A stretch of 34,056 nucleotides of DNA from Prochlorococcus sp. AG-412-I05 (GTDB lineage Bacteria; Cyanobacteriota; Cyanobacteriia; PCC-6307; Cyanobiaceae), in NCBI GenBank assembly GCA_003214855.1, contig QCLC01000021.1, positions 1-34,056 of the forward strand, given 5' to 3'. The notes beneath the pieces are model-generated. The model did no database searches, had not been told where the DNA came from, and saw only the letters and a program-made list of their open reading frames with translations. This document shows positions 17,280 through 25,463 of the stretch, one piece after another; within the stretch, counting starts at the first letter, position 1, and each line of letters begins with the position of its first letter. The position numbers were made by a program, and so were the translations under genes.

Positions 17280-18302
17280 ATGGAATTTAACTTTTTCTTG
17301 ATTGCCGATGAGAAATTGATTGAGTGGGTCGCAAGCAATTCCACTGTTGTTTCTGCCAAGCAACCCTTAACATTGATTCGCGAAGGTGATGATTGCAATG
17401 AGTTTTATATTTTGCGTCATGGTAATTTATTTGTAACTACTTCTAGGCGCGGTGAAGATGATGTTTTGCTTGCCAAGCTTCCTGAAGGCGCACTGGTTGG
17501 TGAGATGTCATTTCTTGAGTCACGTCCGCCTGTTGCAACTGTAGTAGCCGAAGCAGGCAGTGAGATCCTTGCTGTCAACAAGGACACCCTAAGCTCTGCG
17601 ATCAAGAATGATTCTTCACTTGGCCGTTCTCTGTATCACTTGTTGGCGCAAAAGCTCTCGCAACAGATACAGCAGCAGAATGCAATGGTTCACAAGTTCT
17701 CGGGAAATGTTGTTGAACCTTTACGCAAGGTGTTAACACTGTTTAGTGATCTTTCGGAATCTGATGTTATTTGGATTTCAAATAAAGGGCAATTGTATCG
17801 CCTTAAGCCGCAACAGACATTAATCAGGCAGGGAGACACTCTCCCGGAAATTTTTCTGATTCTCGCCGGTGATGCAAGTGTAAGTGTTCAGCTTGATGAT
17901 AAAGAGAAAATTGTCGGCAGTTCAACTCGAGGTGAATTGCTTGGAGAGATGTCGATGGTCAATAGTCAATACAATCTCACCACGGCTACGGTACGTGCGG
18001 CCACTGGTATGGAAGCCATTGGTATAGATAAAGCTGCTCTTAAAGATAAGATTCAATCAAATACTGGATTTGGCATGCGCTTTTATAGAGGGATGTCGCG
18101 TATGCTTTCTCAACGTGGTCGAGATCAGCTGGCCAGTATGGGCTTGGCTTATCGTAGTCAAGCAAAGGAAACAGATGGGAAGGTAAGTAGTTCTGATGAT
18201 TCAATTGACTTTGACATGCTTTCTGGTATCACAACAGCTGGATCACGCTTTGACTGGCTTTGTAAGCAATTTCAGAACAAAACTGCTAGTACCCTTCAAT
18301 AG
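17280..18302 (+). CDS. protein with two cyclic-nucleotide-binding-like domains, first gene of peptide-export locus
   Basis: A 340-residue soluble protein with two tandem cNMP-binding-type beta-barrels and no DNA-binding domain. Domain 1 spans about 8-110 (IREGDDCNEFYILRHGNL, then VGEMSFLESRPPVATV). Domain 2 spans about 157-265 (IRQGDTLPEIFLILAGDAS, then LGEMSMVNSQYNLTTATV). In domain 1 an Arg is near the phosphate-binding site but shifted (ESRPPVA instead of the usual PRAA). In domain 2 it is missing (NSQYNLTTA), so domain 2 probably does not bind cAMP in the classical way. It is 10 bases from the ABC transporter gene, so it likely gates or assembles the exporter rather than regulating transcription. 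The start could be TTG at 17259; ATG at 17280 is used. Confidence 0.8.
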   Translation: MEFNFFLIADEKLIEWVASNSTVVSAKQPLTLIREGDDCNEFYILRHGNLFVTTSRRGEDDVLLAKLPEGALVGEMSFLESRPPVATVVAEAGSEILAVNKDTLSSAIKNDSSLGRSLYHLLAQKLSQQIQQQNAMVHKFSGNVVEPLRKVLTLFSDLSESDVIWISNKGQLYRLKPQQTLIRQGDTLPEIFLILAGDASVSVQLDDKEKIVGSSTRGELLGEMSMVNSQYNLTTATVRAATGMEAIGIDKAALKDKIQSNTGFGMRFYRGMSRMLSQRGRDQLASMGLAYRSQAKETDGKVSSSDDSIDFDMLSGITTAGSRFDWLCKQFQNKTASTLQ

Positions 18303-18312
18303 TTGATTGCTA

Positions 18313-21102
18313 ATGTCACCTCCTTCCTTGAATGTTGGCCAATACCTTTTGTGGCCATCAAAAGCCTATTACCTTCGCCAAGGTGAGTTGGCTGTGGTTG
18401 CCGAGTCAATAGGAAAGGACGGTATCTTGTTGCAGAGACGAGGTCTACTTAGTTTCAAAGCTGGAGATACAATCCCAGTTCTTTCCTTAAAGCAACCTAC
18501 TCTTAAGTTGCAACTCAAGGCTGTTACAACATGCATCTTGGAGGAGATTGATCCAAGCAATCTAGAGGCCAATATAGATAAAATTTGGCATGTAATTATA
18601 TATCGTTTGATTCAACAAAATCTAGACATTAAGACTCAACAAATCACTGCAAAATCGCAGACTCTAGATAGGCCATCAGAGGAAGATTTTTTGTGGTTTG
18701 TAAATAATTTAATGTTGGCACATTTGGCTCAAAACAAGGAGAAGATAGAGCAGTCTAATGTCATTGATGATCGCTCAGAGCGCCGACTTTTTCTATCTTT
18801 TGAAGATGGGAACTCAAGTGAAACTAATTCTGAAGGCCAGCTGGATAGTATTAGTCATCATCAAAATGATGCACTTCTTTCTTGTCTTGAACTTATCGCA
18901 AAGCGCTTAAATCGTAGTCTTAAATATTCAAGTTATCAACCAAAGGATTCACGTCAACGATTGATTAGTATTTTGGATCGAAGTGGTTTTATTCATCGAG
19001 AAATCCTTTTGAATGAGATCTCACTAGACAAGGATTGTGGTCATTTGATTGGATTTCAGGATGATAATGATCAATCTCCGATCGTGCTTCTTTCTGAGAG
19101 CTCTGGTTATCAAGTTTGGCAACCGGCAGTAATGCAGAAACCGCTCCCTATAAAGGAATGTAATCATATCCTGAACCAGTTAAATCCTCGTATGATGACT
19201 ATCTTTCCAGGATTTATACAAGAGGATCTTACGACACTCGGCTTGTTGAAGTTTGCCTATGGAAAGCCTCAACAAACTGAGAAATTTATTATCGGTGGAT
19301 TATTGACTGGCCTTGCTATTGGCTTCTTATTGTCAATTGGAAAGGATGTTGGGGCAGCAAGGTGGATCTTTGGCATGGGAGCAACTGGATTGCTTATGGG
19401 TGGGACACTAGGTGTCCTAAGTGGCGGATTTCGTACAGCTACTGCAGTTGTTTTAGCTTCTACTTTATTAGGCTTGCTAACACCAACTTTTAACACAATC
19501 CTTGTTAATCAGGCACTCCCAGATAAAGATTTAGGTCTACTTTTACAAGTATCAGGTATTTTAATTGTCGCTGGTTTGACTAGGGTAACCTTTGAATGGA
19601 CGAAATCTCGTTCATTACAGATTGCGCAGCAACGTGGCGCGGTGCGATCACAATTTGCAGCCATGAATCGGATGTTGTCATTATCAACTGATTTCTTTCG
19701 CAAATATACTTTTGGCGATATCCAACTACGGTTTTCTGCGCTCGAGCAACTGCGGAATGAAATTCAGACCCTACTTGAGGGGGGGCTACTTAGAACAGCC
19801 CTGACCAGTATATACATCCTCTTTATGTTGAGGATTAGTGTCAAATTGACAGTTTTGGCAATTATTATAGCTTTAATGTTGATGATACCCACAGCAATCG
19901 TAGGGTTACAGACTAGAGCACTTGCTCGCAAGCAACAAATAGTTGCAGGTGCTGCACAAACTCGCAATTTGGAACTGATTAGTTCTGTCTCAAAACTAAG
20001 GATGGCTGGAGCTGAATCGGCTGCAGCTCATTGGTGGGGTGAAAGTTTTAGGCGTATTACCACACTTGAGCAGCTAAGAGACGCTAAGGAAGCAGTCTCA
20101 AGTTTGCTCCAGACAATTATACCTAATCTTGGAAACTTATTGTTGTATATAGTCATTACTAAGTTGGCTTCAGAGGCTCTGCAGAATCCCAGCATTAGCA
20201 GTCCAAATATTGGTCAGTTACTTGGTTTTTTCTCAGCCTTTGGAACTTTTATTGGCTCAATGGCCAGCCTGGCCAGTTTGTTTGTTGGTGCTTTTGATAT
20301 GCCTATTATTTATGAACGTGCCCGTCCAATCCTAGAAGCAAAGCCAGAAGCACTTGATGATCTTGTCGATCCAGGCTTATTGAACGGAGCCATTTCACTT
20401 GACCGGGTTAGTTATCGTTATGAAAGTAATCAGCCTCTTATCCTTGATCAAGTAAGCATCTCAGCCAATCCTGGAGAATTTATTGCCCTAGTGGGGCCTT
20501 CAGGTTCTGGCAAGAGTACGATTGTACGAATGCTGCTTGGCTTTGGTGATCCTGAGGAAGGGACAGTTCGTTTTGATGGTCAACCTTTGAGAGGTCTCCG
20601 TAAGGATCGAATTAGGGAGCAGATTGGAACCGTAATGCAGAATTCCAGCATCATGGCTGGCAGCCTGTTCGAGTGCATCGCGGGTGGAAGTTTGATTTCA
20701 CAAGAGCAAGCCTGGCATGCTGCAGAGCAGGTCGCTATGGGAGATGACATTCGTCAGATGCCCATGGGTATGCAAACTGTTTTACCTGAAGGTGGGGGAA
20801 CACTTTCAGGAGGGCAAAGACAACGATTATGTATTGCTAGGGCTTTAGTGAGAAATCCCAAGATTCTTATTTTCGATGAAGCGACAAGTGCATTGGATAA
20901 TCGTACTCAGATGATGGTTACTGAAAGCTTGCAAGCAATGTCAATTACTAGAGTTGCAGTGGCACATCGGCTGAGTACAATACGCAATGCTGATCGAATT
21001 TTTGTTTTGCAGGATGGTCAAATCAAGCAGATAGGCAGCTTCGACCAACTTATTTCTAAAGAAGGCCTTTTTGCTGAGCTTATGAAAAGACAAGTGACAT
21101 AA
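18313..21102 (+). CDS. ABC transporter permease-ATPase with long N-terminal extension (NHLM-type ABC2)
   Basis: A 929-residue half-transporter. Residues 1 to about 310 are a soluble extension that starts with a cNMP-barrel-like pattern (YYLRQGELAVVAESIGKDG) and has no C39 peptidase motifs. A membrane domain of roughly six helices follows from about 325 to 670 (for example FIIGGLLTGLAIGFLLSIG and LTVLAIIIALMLMIPTAIV). The ATPase has Walker A GPSGSGKST (728-736), signature LSGGQRQR (from about 831), Walker B ILIFDEATSALD (catalytic Glu856) and an AHRLST switch. This layout matches the second transporter of NHLM bacteriocin-type systems, which pairs with the peptidase-containing transporter encoded downstream. 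The frame opens at TTG 18307; ATG 18313 is preferred. It probably forms a heterodimer with the 740-residue exporter. Confidence 0.88.
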   Translation: MSPPSLNVGQYLLWPSKAYYLRQGELAVVAESIGKDGILLQRRGLLSFKAGDTIPVLSLKQPTLKLQLKAVTTCILEEIDPSNLEANIDKIWHVIIYRLIQQNLDIKTQQITAKSQTLDRPSEEDFLWFVNNLMLAHLAQNKEKIEQSNVIDDRSERRLFLSFEDGNSSETNSEGQLDSISHHQNDALLSCLELIAKRLNRSLKYSSYQPKDSRQRLISILDRSGFIHREILLNEISLDKDCGHLIGFQDDNDQSPIVLLSESSGYQVWQPAVMQKPLPIKECNHILNQLNPRMMTIFPGFIQEDLTTLGLLKFAYGKPQQTEKFIIGGLLTGLAIGFLLSIGKDVGAARWIFGMGATGLLMGGTLGVLSGGFRTATAVVLASTLLGLLTPTFNTILVNQALPDKDLGLLLQVSGILIVAGLTRVTFEWTKSRSLQIAQQRGAVRSQFAAMNRMLSLSTDFFRKYTFGDIQLRFSALEQLRNEIQTLLEGGLLRTALTSIYILFMLRISVKLTVLAIIIALMLMIPTAIVGLQTRALARKQQIVAGAAQTRNLELISSVSKLRMAGAESAAAHWWGESFRRITTLEQLRDAKEAVSSLLQTIIPNLGNLLLYIVITKLASEALQNPSISSPNIGQLLGFFSAFGTFIGSMASLASLFVGAFDMPIIYERARPILEAKPEALDDLVDPGLLNGAISLDRVSYRYESNQPLILDQVSISANPGEFIALVGPSGSGKSTIVRMLLGFGDPEEGTVRFDGQPLRGLRKDRIREQIGTVMQNSSIMAGSLFECIAGGSLISQEQAWHAAEQVAMGDDIRQMPMGMQTVLPEGGGTLSGGQRQRLCIARALVRNPKILIFDEATSALDNRTQMMVTESLQAMSITRVAVAHRLSTIRNADRIFVLQDGQIKQIGSFDQLISKEGLFAELMKRQVT

Positions 21103-21144
21103 CATTTAGATCAATTAATCCACTCTGTTCTTTGTAAAAGTCTA

Positions 21145-22263
21145 ATGTCACTTTTCAGAAAAAAAGCACTTGATGCCCTCAATACTCCTGAACAACTTGA
21201 CCAGCCTATGCAGCTTTTGAGACCTGGGCATTGGGCATTATTATTTGGTCTGCTGAGTTTCAGTGGCTATATTGTGATATGGTCAATTTTTGGTCGTCTC
21301 CCTATACGTATTCAAGGCAATGGAGTGTTAACAACTCCAAATACAATGCATTTAATTCAGGCAGAAATAGCAGGTAGAATAAAGAGTATGCCGTTTGATA
21401 TAGGAACGTGCATAAAGAAAGGAGAGACTTTGGCGTTGATCGATCCTGTTGAATTGAAATTAGCACAGAAAAAAGCTGAGGATGAACTTGCCCAACTCAT
21501 TAATGATGATCGTGGTGAGGAGACTTATTCTCGACAACGTTATAAACTTCTAGAGAGAGAGTTGGAACGTGTCTCAAAATATGCCCGTAGCGGTGCTATA
21601 AGTGCTGATGATTATGCTCGACGTGAGCAAAAGACTAGAGATTTAGAAGCCCAGATTTTTGCTGAAGATAATCGACGCAATCAAAGAATCAAGCAACAAC
21701 AATTGACTTTATTTAACATTAAAGAGAAGATTAGTCAAATGGCTGCAGTCAAAGCCCACCAAAATGGCTGCATTGTTGGTCGTCAAGTTCAAACTGGTCA
21801 ATATATTCAGCCGGCCACAATACTATTTGAATTAAATGTTATGGAAAGTAATGATGATCTGATTAGTTTGGGATTCTTTGCTGCTAAAGATGGCAAAAGG
21901 CTAAAGTTGGGCCAGCCTGTAAGAGTGACACCTACAACGACCAAACAGCAACGTCATGGTGGTATACAGGGCGTGGTGACAGAAATTAGCCCTTTACCCA
22001 TAAGCCAAGCTGCCTTGAAACTTAGACTTGGTAATCAAGCTACAGTGAATAGTATCAACCCAAAAAATGTGGCACTCATAGAGGTTACTACTTCACTTAA
22101 GCCAAGCAAGAATACTCTTAGTGGCTATGATTGGGGTGGAGGACCTGGACCAGATCTTTTGCTTACTCCAGGTACAAATACTAATATTAGCGTTGTTGTT
22201 GAACAACGCCCTCCAATAAGTTATGTCATTCCGTTGCTCAGAGACCTGAGCGGCATCTATTGA
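21145..22263 (+). CDS. HlyD-family membrane fusion protein of peptide exporter
   Basis: The 372-residue periplasmic adaptor has one N-terminal membrane anchor (WALLFGLLSFSGYIVIWSIF, about 30-49). A lipoyl-like half-motif follows (IQAEIAGRIKSMPFDIGTCIKKGETLALID, about 70-100), then a charged coiled-coil hairpin (about 103-200) and a beta-barrel C-terminus. The N-terminal SLFRKKALDALNTPEQLDQPMQLL matches the start seen in adaptor proteins of NHLM-type peptide exporters. It would link the inner-membrane ABC pair to an outer-membrane channel; no TolC-like gene is in the window. The gene starts 42 bases after the ABC2 stop and ends 19 bases before the peptidase exporter start, inside the same operon. 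Confidence 0.88.
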   Translation: MSLFRKKALDALNTPEQLDQPMQLLRPGHWALLFGLLSFSGYIVIWSIFGRLPIRIQGNGVLTTPNTMHLIQAEIAGRIKSMPFDIGTCIKKGETLALIDPVELKLAQKKAEDELAQLINDDRGEETYSRQRYKLLERELERVSKYARSGAISADDYARREQKTRDLEAQIFAEDNRRNQRIKQQQLTLFNIKEKISQMAAVKAHQNGCIVGRQVQTGQYIQPATILFELNVMESNDDLISLGFFAAKDGKRLKLGQPVRVTPTTTKQQRHGGIQGVVTEISPLPISQAALKLRLGNQATVNSINPKNVALIEVTTSLKPSKNTLSGYDWGGGPGPDLLLTPGTNTNISVVVEQRPPISYVIPLLRDLSGIY

Positions 22264-22282
22264 TCCTTAAGAAGGAAAAGTC

Positions 22283-24505
22283 ATGACGCTATTCAGTGAA
22301 ATAAAACAGATCTGGTTAACACAAGTTGCAAAGTTCGACGGCAGTTGGGTACGCACCCCAACAGTTCTTCAAATGGAGAATACAGAATGTGGAGCTGCTT
22401 CATTAAGCATCATTCTCCAGCATTTTGGAAAGTATGTTCCCTTGACTCAATTACGTGAATTATGTGGCGTGTCTAGAGATGGAAGTGACGCAGCAAATCT
22501 TCTTTTGGCAGCTGAATCTCTTTCCCTAAAAGGTAAAGGGTTTAAGAAGGGATTGGTTCAACTCCAGGAAGTTACGCTGCCTGTAATTCTCTTTTGGGAA
22601 TTTAATCATTTTCTGATTCTTGAAGGATTTGTAGGCGACAAAGTTATGCTTAACGACCCTGCGGTTGGTCCACGCTCAGTAACGAAGGATGAATTTGAAA
22701 CTAGTTATACGGGCATTGTACTAACTCTAGCCCCTACACCAGAATTCAAGAAAGGTGGTAAAGCCCCTTCGGTTTGGCCGATTGTTTTCCGAAGGATGTC
22801 AACAGAAAGATTTGCCTTGGTTTTTACTTTATTGACTGGTCTTGTATTAGTTCTTCCTCAGCTAGTAATGCCGATTTACGCGCAAATATATATGGATGAA
22901 GTAATTGGCAATCAACTGCAACAATGGCTTAAGCCAATGCTTTGGGCATTTGCTTTTACGATCATATTTCAAGCCATTGTGCAACAACTTCAGTTGATGA
23001 GTACCATAGCTCTCGAAAAGCGATTAACTCGACGGTTTGCAGCACAGTTTGAACGTCATGTTTTATCCCTTCCGGAACGTTTCTTCTCACAGCGCTACTC
23101 TGGAGACATTGCACTTAGGATGCAATATAATAACCAAATATCTGATTTTATTGCTAGCCAGTTAATTCCATTAGTAACTGGCTCAACATTACTAGTTTTC
23201 TATTTGATACTTACTTTTCTCTATAGCCCAATCCTAGGCTCAATTGTAATCGCTACTACTAGTATTAATGCGATAGTTGTCAGCCTCAACTTGCGATATC
23301 TTGAAGATGCTAGCTTGCAAATTAGCAAGGATACAGCTAAGACAGGAGCTGTTGTTGTAGGTGCAGTAAGAGAAATAGAATCGATCAAGTCAGCCGCACT
23401 TGAAAAAGATATTTTTAAACGATATAGCGGCTATCAAACGCGTTTGCTTAATTTCGATCAGGAAGTAAGCATGCGCAATGCACGCATGGCATTAGTGCCA
23501 AGCATGTTGACAACAGCTAATGAAGTTTTGATTCTATCTGTTGGGTTTTTACTAGTTATAAAAGGAGAGTTGACAATTGGAATGTTGCTTGCCGCGCAAA
23601 CAATAGCCTTTAGCCTCAAGGGTGAGATCGAAAGTGTTATTAATTTTATCCGCGGACTGCCTAATTTCTCTGCAAGTGTACTACGCCTTGAAGATGTCTT
23701 AGAACAGCCGATAGACCCAATACTTGATTCTAATCAAACTCTTGCTTCCTTTCCCGATGATCGTAGCCGCCTTTCTGGTCAAATTGAGATTTGTTCATTG
23801 AGTTTTGGATATGTTCCAGTTAAAGAGCCTCTTATCAACAATCTAAATGTGTCTATCAAGCCGGGGCAAAGGATTGCTTTTGTAGGTGGTAGTGGTTCTG
23901 GTAAGAGTACAGTCGCTCGATTGATTGCTGGTCTATACCAGCCTACAACTGGAGAGATCCTATATGATGGAATTCCTTTAACTCAAATACCGAGAAAAAT
24001 AGCAGTTGCTTCATTGGGAATGGTTCAGCAGGATATCGCTCTTTATGGCTGCAGCGTTAGAGATAACCTCACTCTTTGGAACCAACGGATTCAAGATGCG
24101 ACATTACAAAAGGCTTGTAGGGATGCACAGATTCTGCAGACAATTTTACAGTTATCTGATGGATTTGAAACAAAGCTCACCGAAGGTGGGCGCAATCTTT
24201 CAGGTGGCCAGAGACAACGTCTTGAGATAGCCCGGGTATTAGTTCAAGATCCAGCAATCCTAATTCTTGATGAGGCGACTTCAGCTTTAGATGCTGAAAC
24301 TGAACGTTTAGTGGATGAGGCATTTCGGCGTAGGGGTTGCACCCAAATTATCGTTGCACATCGATTGAGTACAATCAGAGATGCTGATGAGATTATAGTT
24401 TTAGATAAAGGAGAAGTCGTTCAACGAGGTACCCATAGTCAGATGGCTGCTATACAAGGAAGCCCTTATTCAGTATTGCTGAATGAAGTTGCTGAGAGCA
24501 CATGA
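22283..24505 (+). CDS. ABC exporter with N-terminal C39 double-glycine peptidase (NHLM-type ABC1)
   Basis: A 740-residue exporter that cuts a leader after Gly-Gly and moves the core peptide out. The peptidase domain (about 20-155) has oxyanion Gln30 (TVLQ), catalytic Cys36 in ENTECGAASL, His109 in FNHFLIL and Asp125 in LNDPAVG, so it should be active. A six-helix membrane domain covers about 170-460. The ATPase has Walker A GGSGSGKST (about 535-543), signature LSGGQRQRLEIA (about 639), Walker B ILILDEATSALD (about 658-669) and AHRLST. AAGGAA precedes the ATG at 22283. No peptide-modifying enzyme (LanM, YcaO, radical SAM) is found beside it in this window, so the cargo may be unmodified or made elsewhere. 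The double-glycine gene at 25464-25991 is the nearest candidate cargo. Confidence 0.93.
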   Translation: MTLFSEIKQIWLTQVAKFDGSWVRTPTVLQMENTECGAASLSIILQHFGKYVPLTQLRELCGVSRDGSDAANLLLAAESLSLKGKGFKKGLVQLQEVTLPVILFWEFNHFLILEGFVGDKVMLNDPAVGPRSVTKDEFETSYTGIVLTLAPTPEFKKGGKAPSVWPIVFRRMSTERFALVFTLLTGLVLVLPQLVMPIYAQIYMDEVIGNQLQQWLKPMLWAFAFTIIFQAIVQQLQLMSTIALEKRLTRRFAAQFERHVLSLPERFFSQRYSGDIALRMQYNNQISDFIASQLIPLVTGSTLLVFYLILTFLYSPILGSIVIATTSINAIVVSLNLRYLEDASLQISKDTAKTGAVVVGAVREIESIKSAALEKDIFKRYSGYQTRLLNFDQEVSMRNARMALVPSMLTTANEVLILSVGFLLVIKGELTIGMLLAAQTIAFSLKGEIESVINFIRGLPNFSASVLRLEDVLEQPIDPILDSNQTLASFPDDRSRLSGQIEICSLSFGYVPVKEPLINNLNVSIKPGQRIAFVGGSGSGKSTVARLIAGLYQPTTGEILYDGIPLTQIPRKIAVASLGMVQQDIALYGCSVRDNLTLWNQRIQDATLQKACRDAQILQTILQLSDGFETKLTEGGRNLSGGQRQRLEIARVLVQDPAILILDEATSALDAETERLVDEAFRRRGCTQIIVAHRLSTIRDADEIIVLDKGEVVQRGTHSQMAAIQGSPYSVLLNEVAEST

Positions 24506-24533
24506 TACGACTGATTGCACAATAGGAATTTAT

Positions 24534-24550
24534 CTTCACCCGATGTGAAG
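24534..24550 (+). terminator. weak hairpin after exporter operon
   Basis: CTTCAC at 24534-24539 pairs with GTGAAG at 24545-24550 around a 5-base loop, 28 bases after the exporter stop. There is no T-run behind it, so it is at best a weak or Rho-assisted terminator. Confidence 0.25.
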
Positions 24551-24791
24551 ACTATTAAATACAAGCATTCGAATTAAAGTCCTCATGTCACTTAATTAAT
24601 CTCTTCACTAGGTCAAAAAACATCTTTAATCATAGTTTTCCAGAAGCCTCTTTGCTCTTCGTTCTAAGTCCAAGTATTCTTAGGAACATTAACTTCTTTT
24701 ATTTTTCCTGGCTATTTCTAGTTTCTGGTTTGTAGTAAGATGATTATCTTGCTGATATCATAAGCAATCAAATATGAGCCCTTTCCCTCAG

Positions 24792-25007
24792 TCAGGTCAT
24801 AATATGTACAAGCTTTCTAGCGTCCTTTCTCCAATTGATTAATCCTATCCATTTTTGCAATGGCTGATCTAGTTTATGCGCCATGGGGGATCTTAGCAGT
24901 GCAATGTACTCATTTGGGATTGACTTTGATGCTATTAATTTCTCTAATTCAAATATACGTCTTAGTGCATAATTGCATACAGTTGGCTGATCTTGCGGAT
25001 TTAACAC
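24792..25007 (-). CDS. doubtful small hypothetical ORF
   Basis: A 71-codon frame from a GTG at 25007. The product has a mixed polar composition with an ELEKLIASKSIPNEYIALL stretch that could be helical, and no recognisable family. There is no Shine-Dalgarno, and an overlapping plus-strand frame exists over the same bases. It is listed only because it is the longest frame in this gap and has a protein-like composition; it may equally be chance. Confidence 0.2.
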   Translation of the reverse strand: MLNPQDQPTVCNYALRRIFELEKLIASKSIPNEYIALLRSPMAHKLDQPLQKWIGLINWRKDARKLVHIMT

Positions 25008-25296
25008 TCTAAATCATGTATGAACCCTGCCATTCTTTTCTGTTGTTGCATTTATATTTAGTACGAGTCCTGCTCGGAAAAGATTTGCAGAAAATATCTT
25101 TAGTGCTTTGAGCATTCCTAGGGGCATCAGTAATTAACTCATAATAAGGGTTGAGTCACATTTCATCTGCCAATCATTTAGTGGCCAAATGTTTAAGTTC
25201 ATGCTCCAGTCGTCAATATTGAGATAACTCAATCCATTCCTTATGGGTTGGATTTCCTGGTACTAAGCTTGCTGGTAATGATCTATAAGGAGAACG

Positions 25297-25461
25297 ATGC
25301 AAAATGATGAGCCAAAGGCTGATTAATGGTCGATACTTGCAATTATTTTCTTCACAGCCTTGGCTTGGTGTTTAGCTCTAACTGATGATTCCTTTGGCCA
25401 TCCACTTGTCTATATCATTGTGATATACAGGTCTCGATATTTTTTAAATCGAGACCTGTAG
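25297..25461 (+). pseudogene. small membrane peptide gene interrupted by one in-frame TAA
   Basis: A good ribosome site AAGGAG stands 4 bases before the ATG at 25297. The frame begins MQNDEPKAD, hits TAA at 25324-25326, and then continues open for 44 codons to TAG at 25459-25461. Directly after the stop it encodes WSILAIIFFTALAWCLALTD, a strong transmembrane helix, then FGHPLVYIIVIYRS. A good start, a polar N-terminus and a membrane helix all in one frame make it likely that this was one small membrane protein of about 54 residues, broken by a single substitution. No homologue is recognised. Its last codons overlap the 12-bp hairpin. It might be related to the export system, but nothing shows this. 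Confidence 0.5.
25427..25459. terminator. 12-bp perfect inverted repeat between convergent genes
   Basis: ACAGGTCTCGAT (25427-25438) and ATCGAGACCTGT (25448-25459) are perfectly complementary around the 9-base loop ATTTTTTAA. The repeat sits 4 bases past the stop of the double-glycine gene and at the end of the broken plus-strand frame, where a bidirectional terminator would be expected. A classical T-run after the stem is missing on both strands; the T-rich part is in the loop. Confidence 0.55.
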
Positions 25462-25463
25462 GG

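Larger units (their letters stand above)
24506..25296. other. intergenic stretch downstream of exporter
   Basis: About 790 AT-rich bases. Two competing small frames on opposite strands cover 24792-25007: a minus-strand frame from a GTG and a 50-codon plus-strand frame with a hydrophobic helix. Neither has a good ribosome site. A hairpin follows the exporter gene (listed separately). No double-glycine leader sequence was found on either strand here. Confidence 0.5.
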
